Positions 19,640 through 28,214 of a DNA stretch of 28,673 nt are shown in pieces. Position numbers and translations under genes: made by a program. Each line of letters begins with the position of its first letter. The first letter of the stretch is position 1. Location of the stretch: positions 2,653,371 through 2,682,043 of the forward strand of contig CM060342.1 of assembly GCA_030674155.1 (NCBI GenBank), in the 5' to 3' direction. The notes under the pieces were generated by a model. That model was not told where the DNA came from. It did not search any database and saw only the letters and a program-made list of their open reading frames with translations. The stretch is from Stramonita haemastoma (taxonomy: Eukaryota; Mollusca; Gastropoda; Neogastropoda; Muricidae).

Positions 19640-19760
19640 TAACAGGTATTTATCATGGCCCATGTTTACAACAAATGGTGTGAAAGATAAACTACCACAA
19701 TGTTTAAAAGCAATGTATCAGAATGTGAAATTCAGGATTCAGTGTGGTGGAATATTAACC
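19640..19760 (+). pseudogene. Possible LINE reverse-transcriptase fragment
   Basis: The plus-strand frame reads FTTNGVKDKLPQCLKAMYQN then VKFRIQ. The G(V).(D/G)KL...(L/I)..MY.N(V)K pattern is typical of the stretch between conserved RT blocks in LINEs. It is short, the frame soon leaves the homology, and a poly-A run lies upstream. A different origin is possible. Confidence 0.35.
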
Positions 19761-19844
19761 CTCTTAATCCTGACCCGGGATTTGCTGGGATTAAATGAAT
19801 CTCCCCCCTCCCCCCCAGAATCCCGACCCGGGATTTACACACAG

Positions 19845-19910
19845 TAGTTTTCCATCAGGCAGTGACCTTCACTGATCACCACCACATGCTGAAGCTCTAT
19901 CAGGCCAGAG
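19845..19910 (+). CDS. Candidate lone exon, unknown gene
   Basis: Sixty-six bases lie between an acceptor (TTACACACAG) and a donor (AGAG|GTAGGA). They read VFHQAVTFTDHHHMLKLYQA then R, entering in phase 1 and leaving in phase 1. The minus strand is also open here (ending HCLMENYCV, stop), so the coding strand is unsure. No partner exon was found and the family is not recognised. Confidence 0.25.
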
Positions 19911-20069
19911 GTAGGATGCAGCAGCAATACAAAGTAAGTAAGAAGATTTTTGTGGTTTGAGGGAATTTTAAGGAGTAGATAAATGAAACACAACATGATC
20001 TTATTTACAGCAAAACAAACTGACACACACACAAAAAAATCTAGTTGTAAATAAACTAGGCTTCAATTA

Positions 20070-20382
20070 AAAGGCAAAGGAAAAGGTGGACCATAACCTA
20101 GGTGGTCGTAGGGGAGCGAGGCATCAGAGACCTCAGTTTCTCTAGGGCCAGCATGTTGAGGGCGGTGGTGCCCATCACCTCTCCCTCGCTGCTTTACCTT
20201 CCCTGACCCTAAAGAGGGGAGGTACCCATTTACAGCTGGGTGAACTGGGGGGACTGTACTGAAGCCAAGGCGCGCAAACGATCACCCATCTAAGTGGTAA
20301 CCACAATTGATACTGCTTAACTTTAGCTTGGGAAAAGCGAGCGCTCTGACCACTGAGCTATCCCGTCCCCGAAGGTGATAGT
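20070..20382 (-). mobile_element. Family B SINE (tRNA-5S chimera)
   Basis: The minus strand has GGGGACGGGATAGCTCAGTG, GTTAAGCAGT, AGATGGGTGATCG and the GGTCAGGGAAGGTAAAGCAG block. The 9-bp CTTCAATTA occurs on both sides (20061-20069, 20383-20391). Confidence 0.8.
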
Positions 20383-20531
20383 CTTCAATTAGCTCTGCTA
20401 AATCAACAAGCCATGAAACAAAACCTATCATTGGCTAATAAACAGTTATATGCGGGAGGGGGGGGGTTTCTTTCTTCATTTTATCTTGATACAGTTCAGT
20501 TACAATATATCTGCTCCCTCCCTCATCCCCA

Positions 20532-20575
20532 TTTCATGGGATGATTAAAATATTTTTGACTCGACTTGACCCATC
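20532..20575 (+). mobile_element. LINE 3' end, copy 2 (degenerate)
   Basis: CATGGGATGATTAAAATATT then TTTGACTCGACTTGAC, matching the 3' phrase and TTGAC tail seen at 22545-22603. Confidence 0.45.
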
Positions 20576-20579
20576 CATT

Positions 20580-20582
20580 TTT

Positions 20583-20613
<31 letters not shown>

Positions 20614-20703
20614 GTTGTGCTTGAAAAAAACAACAAGCTAGATAGATTCCATTCACTTGCAATGCCCTTTTCTTTTTTTTTGGGGGGTGGGGGGGGGGGG
20701 GGG
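20580..20703. repeat. Paired T-run/G-run tracts
   Basis: T run then 22 Gs at 20593-20614, and a second T run then interrupted G run at about 20671-20703. Tract lengths are unlikely to be exact. Confidence 0.8.
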
Positions 20704-20786
20704 ACAACAACAAACAAACCCATAGCTCCATTTTCACCCCCACTTCAGCCTGGCATTTTCATGAAGAACACAGCTATGTGGTTTTG

Positions 20787-20869
20787 TCACGACAAGCACT
20801 GACTGTTAAGCTGCAGCAGTCTTGAAGGCTTGTTTTCCTTCACTGAATAGTTCACTGTGAAATGCGGGT
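20787..20869 (-). CDS. Candidate terminal exon, unknown gene
   Basis: On the minus strand a strong pyrimidine-rich acceptor (CCTCCTCCCTTCAACAG) is followed by 26 codons and a TGA at 20787-20789: PHFTVNYSVKENKPSRLLQL then NSQCLS. It needs one base from a previous exon. A second frame is also open to a TAA (FHSELFSEGKQAFKTAAA), so even the frame is uncertain. The upstream (CT)n tract could itself imitate an acceptor. Not recognised. Confidence 0.25.
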
Positions 20870-20893
20870 CTGTTGAAGGGAGGAGGGGGATGT

Positions 20894-21092
<199 letters not shown>

Positions 21093-21107
21093 GGACAGAG
21101 TGACAAA

Positions 21108-21625
21108 AAGTCCTTTGAATGAGACTATAAACTAAGGTCCCACATGCGAAAGCATGCAGAACATATTGTGCACACATTAAAACCCTTTCCGCTTTTCGGA
21201 AGAGTAGGCCATTGTGTGCCGGTGGGAGCAGAGGACAAAATTTACACAACTGCACACACATGAGGTTAAGTTTAAGTTAAAGTCTGTTCCGAGCCTAAGG
21301 CTCATCAGGCCGGTGCTTATCCCGGTTTCTGTGGCATTAAGCAACTGAGAGTCATAGACTCCCCCCTGGATAGGACGCCAGTCTATCGCAGGGTTAACCC
21401 CCAACACAAGGTTGGTACCCCTTTTACACCTGGGTGGGGTGAGAAAACAGCCGTAAAGTGCCTTTTCCAAGGGCACAACGCCATAAGCCGAAAGCTGGGA
21501 TCGAACCCGCAACCTTTAGATTACGAGTCCAACGCCCTAACCATTAGACTACAGCGGCGGTACACACATGAGGACTGGATGTAAAAAAGCAAATAAGTGC
21601 TTATTCCAATATCCCTGAAAAAAGA
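21108..21625 (+). mobile_element. Family A SINE split by family C
   Basis: Pieces 21108-21265 and 21562-21625. Landmarks: GAATGAGACTATAAACTAAG, GTAGGCCATTGTGTGCCGGT, CACACACATGAGG (the duplicated target), then GACTGGATGTAAAAAAGC and GTGCTTATTCCAATATCCCT. Confidence 0.85.
21266..21561 (-). mobile_element. Family C SINE nested in family A
   Basis: The minus strand opens ACCGCCGCTGTAGTCTAATG, then GGACTCGTAATCTAAAGGTT and GGTTCGATCCCAGC. It ends in GGCTCGGAACAGACTTTAAC. A perfect 12-bp ACACACATGAGG borders it (21254-21265, 21562-21573). Confidence 0.85.
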
Positions 21626-22544
21626 TATAGAGAGAAAGAGACAGAGAGTGTGTGTGTGTGCATGCATGTAAGTGAGAGACTGAGACAGAGAGAATGTTTA
21701 GATGGATGTGTGTGTGTGAGCGTGGGTGAGTGGGCGCTTATGTGCATGTGTCAAGCTTCAACATGCAGATCTTTGATTGTGCAACAATCCAATACTCTGA
21801 CATCTAAAACAATAACAGAAAGTTCTCGCAACCAAGTAAAAACCATAACTGATAAGAGAGAGCAAGATGATCAATGATGATGATAATGATGATGATGATG
21901 ATCAATGATGACAAGCTAAAGACAAATTAGGAACACACATCGTGATCATTGTACAAAAAGTGACCCAAAATTCAATATGAACACATCAAAACGATTTACA
22001 ATAATAAAACTAAAAACCCAACAGATTCACACCCACAACACCAAACAACGCCTAAAATGAGATTCTTAAAAAAATCATAAACCCCCCCAAAAAAAACCCA
22101 CCTAAATAGATTTCTCCCCACAAACTTTTTTTAATGAAAATTTTTTTTTTTTTACATTTCTTATCAACACTACCCATGCAGCAATATGAAAACGCTTATC
22201 AACTGTGCATCATTGTGGAGTTAAGTTCATTATACATGCACTGTGTTAGTCTTGTTCCGAAAAAACAAAACCAAAACTTAGTACCTTGTATTTTAAAAAA
22301 TTCTTTTCACCATACTTGTAGGACATAGGTGACAGCGCACGCAAAAATCATGGATATGGGTCAAACTTCAGAAAAATGAGATTGAAGTGTAATCTGAAAG
22401 ACGAGATCATTCTGAACAAGACACAAAAAACCAGATTTCAGTTATCTTTATTACTGTCTGAGATACACCTGTTTGAGTCTCCAGGTGAATGGTGACCGTG
22501 TTTTGAGATAAACCCAGTTAATGTTTGGCAAAATTCAAAGAGCA
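21626..22544. other. Unassigned stretch with short microsatellites
   Basis: Contains (GT)n at about 21645-21660, (ATG)n at about 21868-21905 and a C/A-rich, G-poor part at about 21960-22130. No gene supported. Confidence 0.4.
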
Positions 22545-22603
22545 ATTGTAATTGCCCTTCAGGGATGATTAAAGTGTTTTTGACTTGACTTGACTTGACT
22601 TGA
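22545..22603 (+). mobile_element. LINE 3' end, copy 3, with (TTGAC)n tail
   Basis: GTAATTGCCCTTCAGGGATG then ATTAAAGTGTTTTTGACTTG, with four TTGAC units. This copy shows the tail most clearly. Confidence 0.6.
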
Positions 22604-22911
22604 GCTCTCACTTTTTTTTTCCCAACAGGGAAATATTAAAATAAAATACTTTCACGTCGTATTTGTTAATAATACTTGGGAATTTAGCAGAAAATACGTT
22701 ATAGAATGTGAATATTTGAAACTCAAAATCGATATTTTTAGCCCTAGTCGCTTTACAGGCACACAGCACAAAACTACAGCCAACGACTTTTCTACGACTT
22801 TCGCGTGCAGCGTCACACATTTTCAGAAAACCATCCACGGACCCCAACCAATCAAAAAAGTCAAGGGAAAGAACTAAGGGGGCTTAATTAACGCATGCTG
22901 TAAGAATGAAG

Positions 22912-23343
22912 AATATGTGGCGCTCCACCACAAAATGAGTCGCTTAGCACATTACCCAATTTTGCGCTAGGAGCCTTTAAAGGCAAATAGGGGTCAAGTT
23001 GTCAATTTTGAGATTTTGATTGATTAGTAAACTATGTCCGTTTCTCTACCTTATAATGAAACATCAAGGCAGAATTTTTATTCCTTTTGCTTTTAAAAGT
23101 GCTTTGAAAATACCCAAGCCCTCATTCTGACAACCTGTTTACGAAAATAAACTTGCCCGTTTCTCATTTTGTCACATCCTGCAGTCTACCATTCAATTTG
23201 TAGTAACTTTGCACAGAATTGTCCAATTTTCAATCTGTTTTTCGTATTGGATAGCCCTTTTATTGTAAAGTAATAACTTGTCAATAACTAAAAACTGACC
23301 TCTGGTGCAATGTGACTCCTCATGTGGTGGAGCGTCACATATT
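22912..23343. mobile_element. 432-bp MITE with ~21-bp TIRs
   Basis: Left end AATATGTGGCGCTCCACCAC (from 22912); the right end, reverse-complemented, reads AATATGTGACGCTCCACCAC (from 23343). One mismatch in 20. Further weak similarity follows (GAGTCGCTTAGCACATT versus GAGTCACATTGCAC). Each TIR contains its own small palindrome (GTGG..CCAC). The TA or ATAT at the edges could be the target duplication, but the palindromic ends leave it ambiguous. There is no coding capacity. Confidence 0.65.
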
Positions 23344-23460
23344 ACGAAATGGCACTAAGAAGACTGATCCATGGAATTAAAAAAAAAAACTGCTTGACAT
23401 AAAACTACACATTACATCCACTCTTTTTGAATTTTTAAAATTTTTATATTACGACGTGAC

Positions 23461-23578
23461 AATGCTTAAGACATCTGAATACAAATGGTTGTTATGTACA
23501 ATGTCAGAATGTATATAATAATGCTTAAGACATTCAAATACAAGTGGTTGTTATGTACAATGTGAGAATGTACCTTTA
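23461..23578. repeat. 59-bp tandem duplication
   Basis: Units start AATGCTTAAGACAT at 23461 and 23520 and share GGTTGTTATGTACAATGT; a few substitutions separate them. Confidence 0.85.
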
Positions 23579-23860
23579 AAACGGACAAATTCTTTTATGT
23601 GCTTACAGTCTTATTTCTAAAACATGAACTGGGCACATCAACAGAGCCATACCACACAGAGACATGTATATTTACACATACTGTTGTAAAAAAAACCCAA
23701 CAACCACCCCCCCCCCCCCCCCCTTACTTTCTCCCTTTTAGTTTTTGGCTGTTTTGTCATCTCAGCCAGAAGAGAAAAACAAGAAGCATACTGATGTTTG
23801 TAAATAACTAAAATGGTGAAAAAAAAAAAAAAAAAAATCCAACAACCTCCCTCCCCCCTC

Positions 23861-24020
23861 TAAAATGGTGTATACTTTGATGCTTTTCGAAATCAGATCA
23901 ATACTGCATTCACCTAACACAGTAACACAACAACCTCCCCCCCCCCCCCCTAAAATGGTGTATACTTTGATGCTTTTCGAAATCAGATCAATACTTCATT
24001 CACCTAACACAGTAACAATA
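23861..24020. repeat. 90-bp tandem duplication with poly-C spacers
   Basis: Units start TAAAATGGTGTATACTTTGA at 23861 and 23951 and end CACCTAACACAGTAACA. They are joined by an ACAACCTCCC(C)n spacer, with a degenerate partial unit before 23861 (TAAAATGGTG then poly-A). Confidence 0.85.
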
Positions 24021-24261
24021 AAAAAAAAAAACCCACTCACTTCAAATGATACACTGCTATTATATAATACTGCAAATGTCGATACGATCTATTACACAAT
24101 TCTGACAGTCGAACTTAGAGCAGAAACCAAAAAACAAAAGAACCCCCAAACCCACAAAATTTGATCAGGAGAACTTAAGATGCCATAAAAACAAAAAAGC
24201 TACAAAAGTACCTCACAAAATCTGTGCATTACCACCTGCATCAACACATATTTGTCCAACA

Positions 24262-24812
24262 TACTGAAGCAGACCCCCCCAAAAAAAACCCCGACAAACA
24301 AACCCCAAAACACCCCAAAAACTGGCCAACGAAACCACCCAATAGGACAACTAATAACCGAAATCACAAAAACATCAATGAATGACCACACTTATAATGA
24401 CTAAAAATGTAAAAGTAAAGGTGTCCCATAACCATAGGCGGTTGTAGCGGAGCGAGATATCAGAGACCTCAGCTTCTCTAGGGGCCAGCATGTTGAGGGC
24501 GGCGCCCATCTCCTCTTCCTCGCTGCTTTACCTTCCCTGACCCTATAGAAAGCAGGTGCCTACTCACAGCTGTGTGAACTGGGGACTGTACTGAAACCAG
24601 GCGCATTAACAGTCACCCATCCAACAGGCAACCATGCTCGACACTGCTTAACTTTGACTTGGGGAAAGCGAGTGCTCTGACCACTGAGCTATCCTGCCCC
24701 CTACTGAAGCAAACAACCAACCCCCAAAACAACTGGCCAATGAAACCACCCAACAGTACGACTAATAACTGAAATCACAAAAACATGAATGAATGACCAC
24801 ACTTATAATGAC
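24262..24812. repeat. Long direct repeats flanking a family B SINE
   Basis: 24262-24402 and 24702-24812 share TACTGAAGCA, AACTGGCCAA.GAAACCACC, GAAATCACAAAAACAT.AATG and CCACACTTATAATGACT, with indels. The SINE lies exactly between them. At 110-140 bp this is far longer than a normal SINE target duplication, so a tandem duplication that included the SINE is more likely. Confidence 0.7.
24415..24701 (-). mobile_element. Family B SINE (tRNA-5S chimera), best 5S match
   Basis: The minus strand has GGATAGCTCAGTGGTCAGAG, then GTTAAGCAGTGTCGAGCATG and TTGGATGGGTGACTG. By eye roughly four in five positions of the 43-base 5S control region are kept. The rest of the body is as in the copy at 15313. 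Confidence 0.85.
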
Positions 24813-24910
24813 TTATAAACCAAAAAAAAAACAACAAACCCCCCCCCCCCCCCCTTCCAACTGCCCGAAGCAGTTTACTGGATCCCCCACACACCGCCTC
24901 AGCTGCGTCA

Positions 24911-24991
24911 CACAGCTTGGCACAGGTGAGGGCTGCAGACAGCGGGTAGTTGCTGATGGAGTACGCCTGCACTGGCGTAGTCCACTGCCAC
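24911..24991 (-). CDS. Candidate internal exon, unknown gene
   Basis: The minus strand has a strong acceptor (GATGTTTCCTTTTTCAG) followed by an open frame: WQWTTPVQAYSISNYPLSAA, then LTCAKLCDAAEA. A GTGTGT donor is possible after GAGGCG; the frame itself stays open to the poly-G tract near 24856. It is distinctly GC-richer than its AT-rich surroundings, as expected of coding sequence. I do not recognise the protein and found no partner exons. The repeats and the assembly gap to the right may hide them. Confidence 0.35.
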
Positions 24992-25099
24992 CTGAAAAAG
25001 GAAACATCATCAACACTTTATATATTAAAACAGCAATAAAATATATTGAATCTGAAATTTTCTTTCTTTCTTTAATTCATTTTTTTATTTTATCTTTTT

Positions 25100-25717
25100 A
25101 TTCTTTTATATCAAGCATAATGGAATAAGCACTCATGTGCTTTTTTTTTTTTTTACATCCAGTACCCGTGTGTACGCAGTTTTTTTTGTGGTAAATCTTG
25201 TCATCTGTTCCTACTGGCACACAATGGCCAACTAGTAGGAAAAGTGGAACAGGATTTAACGTGCGCGCAAGATGCTCTGCGTGCGTTCACAAAAAAGAAA
25301 AAAGTATGCAAGATGTTCTGCGTAAGTTCACACACAAGCCTCACCAAACAACTTTTGGGGGAAGTGGAGTCAGTAATGATGTTAACTTCAGGGGATGGCC
25401 TAGGCCAAAAGTTGTGTCAGTTATTGATGTCAGCTCATTGCCAAGGCCTACACTAAAATGTTGTGATGTTGTGAAATGTTGTGCTGAGATTGCCTTCAGC
25501 CATGACAAGCTCTTAACAGAACAACCTGCACTCTCCTTTAAAGGAGAAAAAATCCTCTGAAGTCGGAGTATGGCTGCCTATATGGCGAGGTACTTGAAAA
25601 CAGTCATACACGCAAACTTCTCATTCAGTGTGCAATTTCAATCTCATAGTGATTCCCAGGTGGATTAGTGAGTCAGAGTGCACATTCTGGGTGACCCCCC
25701 AGAGTTTTAAGCTGGGG

Positions 25718-25785
<68 letters not shown>

Positions 25786-25883
25786 CTCCAGGGGGAAATT
25801 CCCTAAAAACGAGCACCTCCGTGGTGGCTCGATTCCAGGTGGTCAGATCACAAGTGTAATGTTCTAACCACTAGGCTACCCTA
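25100..25883 (-). mobile_element. Family A SINE split by family F
   Basis: Pieces 25100-25394 and 25784-25883. The left piece runs from AATGGAATAAGCACTCATGT to TCAGTAATGATGTTAAC. The right piece has CTCCAGGGGGAAATTCCCT, CGATTCCAGG and TGTTCTAACCACTAGGCTAC (tRNA-like head). An internal duplication of the GCAAGATG.TCTGCGT.. phrase (about 25267-25325) is peculiar to this copy. Confidence 0.8.
25395..25783 (+). mobile_element. Family F retroelement with (AAC)n tail, nested in family A
   Basis: A 389-bp insertion whose 3' end is GAGTATGGCTGCCTATATGG, GGTGACCCCCCAGAGTTTTA, then about 22 AAC units (25717-25785). The bordering AACTTCAGGGG (25384-25394) and AACTCCAGGGG (25784-25794) differ by one base and fit an 11-bp target duplication. 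There is no clear tRNA-like head. Confidence 0.6.
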
Positions 25884-25932
25884 CCTCCTAACCTAGAACA
25901 AACCAACATTTGGAATAAAAAGGTACAAAAAA

Positions 25933-25960
25933 AGGTAAAGGTGTCCCATAACCTAGTTGG
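25933..25960 (-). mobile_element. Family B SINE, 3'-end fragment
   Basis: GGTAAAGGTGTCCCATAACC plus TAGTTGG equals the 3' end of family B in reverse. It breaks off where family C begins. The rest may lie beyond the C copy, in the assembly gap. Confidence 0.6.
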
Positions 25961-25962
25961 AA

Positions 25963-26073
25963 GCTGCCGCTGTAGTCTAGTGGTTAGGGCGTTGGACTCG
26001 TAATCTAAAGGTTGCGGGTTCGATCCCAGCTTTTGGCTATGGCGTTGTGCCCTTGAAAAAGGCACTTTACGGC
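25963..26073 (+). mobile_element. Family C SINE, truncated by the assembly gap
   Basis: GCCGCTGTAGTCTAGTGGTT, TTGGACTCGTAATCTAAAGG, GCGGGTTCGATCCCAGC, then AAAGGCACTTTACGGC up to the first N. The head folds well: anticodon stem TTGGA/TCTAA around the loop CTCGTAA. The distal two thirds are missing. Confidence 0.8.
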
Positions 26074-26173
26074 NNNNNNNNNNNNNNNNNNNNNNNNNNN
26101 NNNNNNNNNNNNNNNNNNNNNNNNNNNNNNNNNNNNNNNNNNNNNNNNNNNNNNNNNNNNNNNNNNNNNNNNN
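26074..26173. other. Assembly gap, 100 Ns
   Basis: Exactly 100 Ns, the usual placeholder for a gap of unknown size. It starts inside a family C SINE, so a repeat collapse probably caused it. Reading frames across it are meaningless. Confidence 0.98.
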
Positions 26174-26230
26174 AAATAAAGAAAAGAAAGAAAGAAGAAG
26201 AAGAGAAGAAGGAAAGAAAGAAAGAAAAAA

Positions 26231-26882
26231 GATATAGATCTGAAACCAATTTGTCATCTTTGCGAGTTAAATCACATCAAACGTCCCATTTCTTTAGAAA
26301 CTAGATATAGATCTGAAACCATTTTATTCTTTTAATGAGTTTCATCACTTAAAAACTCCCAATTTTGTCAAAACTGGATCTAGATCTTTCACCACTATGT
26401 CTTAAATTGAGCGAGTTTCATCACATCTGAAAAAACAAAACTTCCAGATCTTTCAAAACTAGATACAGATCTGTCACCAATATGTCATCTTCATGAGTTG
26501 GATCAGATCAAAACTCCCACTTCTTCCGAAAGTTGACCTATCTTATTGGACTTTATCACATAAAAAACCAAGCCTGCAAAACTATATCTGTTATGACAAG
26601 ATCAGACTAGATCTGTCTGTTGTGATCTTTATCACAACCAAAAACCAAGTCTGCAAAACTAGATCTGTTACCACAATGTCCTTTTAGCAAGCAACATCAC
26701 AAAACCCAAGAAAACCCTAGTCTCTAAATGTAGATCTGTAACCACTATTCAATAATTTCAGCCAGTACCATCACATCAAAGAAAACCCAGGTCTCTCAAA
26801 TGTAGATCTGTAACTACAATTCAATAATTTTAGCCAGAACCATAACATCAAAGAAAACCCACGTCTGTCTAATGTAGATCTG
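26231..26882. repeat. Diverged tandem array, 72-73 bp period, upstream of the GPCR
   Basis: A TAGATCTG-like core recurs at 26235, 26308, 26381, 26466, 26583, 26608, 26660, 26731, 26803 and 26875. Spacings of 73, 73, 71, 72 and 72 bp hold at the two ends and are irregular in the middle. Units also share TCA(C/T)CA(C/T)AT and AAAACCCA(A/G)GTCT. The last three units are most alike. The array ends about 60 bp before the GPCR start codon. Confidence 0.8.
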
Positions 26883-26943
26883 TCACCAAGACTGGGATAA
26901 TTTTTTTTTTTTAAAACAACAACAAAAAAACCAAGACGCCATC

Positions 26944-28214
26944 ATGTTTTTCTCCGCATGGCGGGTCAAAATCTTCCTGGAGGACGTCATTCACAACGTC
27001 TCGGGCTTCAACTACTCCGACACCAACGCCTCCTCCTCCAATTCTATCCCGGACGAAATCTGGGCCACAAGAGTCGGGGTCTTCGCCATCGGGGGGAACA
27101 GCCATCGCCTGTTTCGGCCTGCTGTGTAACTCCATCTCCATCGTCGTTCTGGCCAACTTTCGTCGAAAGTCCTCGGCTCCGTTCCTGCTCATCTGCCTGG
27201 AGATCGTGGATTCGGTGCTGCTCTTGTCGGAGATGTTTCTGGAGACGTTAGCCACGCTGAGTCAGGCGAAACTGTTGTCGGATTCTTACCGGGATTTTAT
27301 CCGGCCTGTGTACGTAGTGACTTACCCGATCCCGCACATCGCGCAGACGGGGACCACGCTGCTGACGGTGCTCATCACGTTGGAGCGCTACGTGGCTGTG
27401 GCCAAGCCGCTCCTGGCTTCCACCGTCTGCAGCAGAACCTGGGCGAGACGGGCCGTGCTGCTGATCGTGCTGTGGTCGCTGGTGTTCCACGTGCCGCTCT
27501 ACATGGCCTACACCTACGATTACCAGATCCACCCCCACACCAACGCGTCCAAGATCGTCTTTCACCGAACCGACTTCGGCCGGAGCCATTTCTACAACTA
27601 CTGGTTCATCGTGTGGATCAACCTGGTCTTCGAGTTCCTCATCCTTTCGTCCTCATCGTCGTCTTCAACGTCCTCATGCTGCGCGCTCTCCGCGCAAGTC
27701 ACTCTCTGACGTTGTCTTCCGGGAAGGGAGGCAACAAGCGGGGCGGGAAGCTGACGGGGATGGTGATCGCGGTGACCATCATCTTCTTTGTGTGCGAGCT
27801 CTTCCCCGCTGTGGCGCTCATCATCATTCGGGGCAAAGACGCTTTCGCCGAGTGTTCCGTCGCCTGCGCTCATTTCGTGTCGGTAGCGGACACCATGGTT
27901 CTACTTAACTCCGGCGTCAACTTCGTGGCGTACTGTGCCATCGGGAAGCAGTTCCGGGACATCTTCGTCCGCATCTTTCTCAGGCGTGCGTCACGGGCTG
28001 GCGCGCGCCCACCCCCTTGGTGGATAAGCATTCCCACTCGGGTGGCGAGGACAAAGTGTCGGCGGAGGTGCAGCTTCAGGGGTGGAAGGAACTGACCACG
28101 GGTACTGGCGGGGAGAACGGGCACCGCTTTCTACCTCTGCATCATCATCAACCATCACCATCATCATCACCATCATCACCAAGAGCATCACCAGAATCAC
28201 CAGCATCACCATAG
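26944..28214 (+). CDS. FMRFamide-receptor-like class A GPCR, frame broken by 1-base indels
   Basis: A seven-helix neuropeptide-type receptor of the plasma membrane. The N-terminus has three N-glycosylation sequons (NVS, NYS, NAS). TM1 is CFGLLCNSISIVVLANF. TM3 ends TGTTLLTVLITLERYVAVAK, with ERY in place of DRY and the YP...IAQTGT.LLTV lead-in typical of FMRFamide receptors. TM6 is VTIIFFVCELFPAVALIII, and TM7 reads NSGVNFVAYCAIGKQFRDIF. The gene appears intronless from the ATG at 26944. The frame slips at a six-G run (27091-27096, one G too many) and at 27643-27644 (one C short; repair gives the usual TM5 proline). It may slip again near 28012-28016, after which a tail with HSHSGGEDKVSAEVQLQ runs to 28214; otherwise it stops at 28095. 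It is G-protein coupled by family; the ligand is not predictable. Confidence 0.8.
28141..28212. repeat. (CAT/CAC)n tract at the receptor C-terminus
   Basis: CATCATCATCAACCATCACC continuing with mixed CAT/CAC/CAG triplets. Depending on frame it encodes His-rich or Ser/Pro-rich tail residues. Confidence 0.8.

Noticed and set aside
25871..26304. Frames crossing the N run
   Set aside because: They exist only because Ns translate as X.
26231..26882. CRISPR-like regular spacing
   Set aside because: The genome is eukaryotic, and the units are diverged along their whole length rather than identical repeats with unique spacers.
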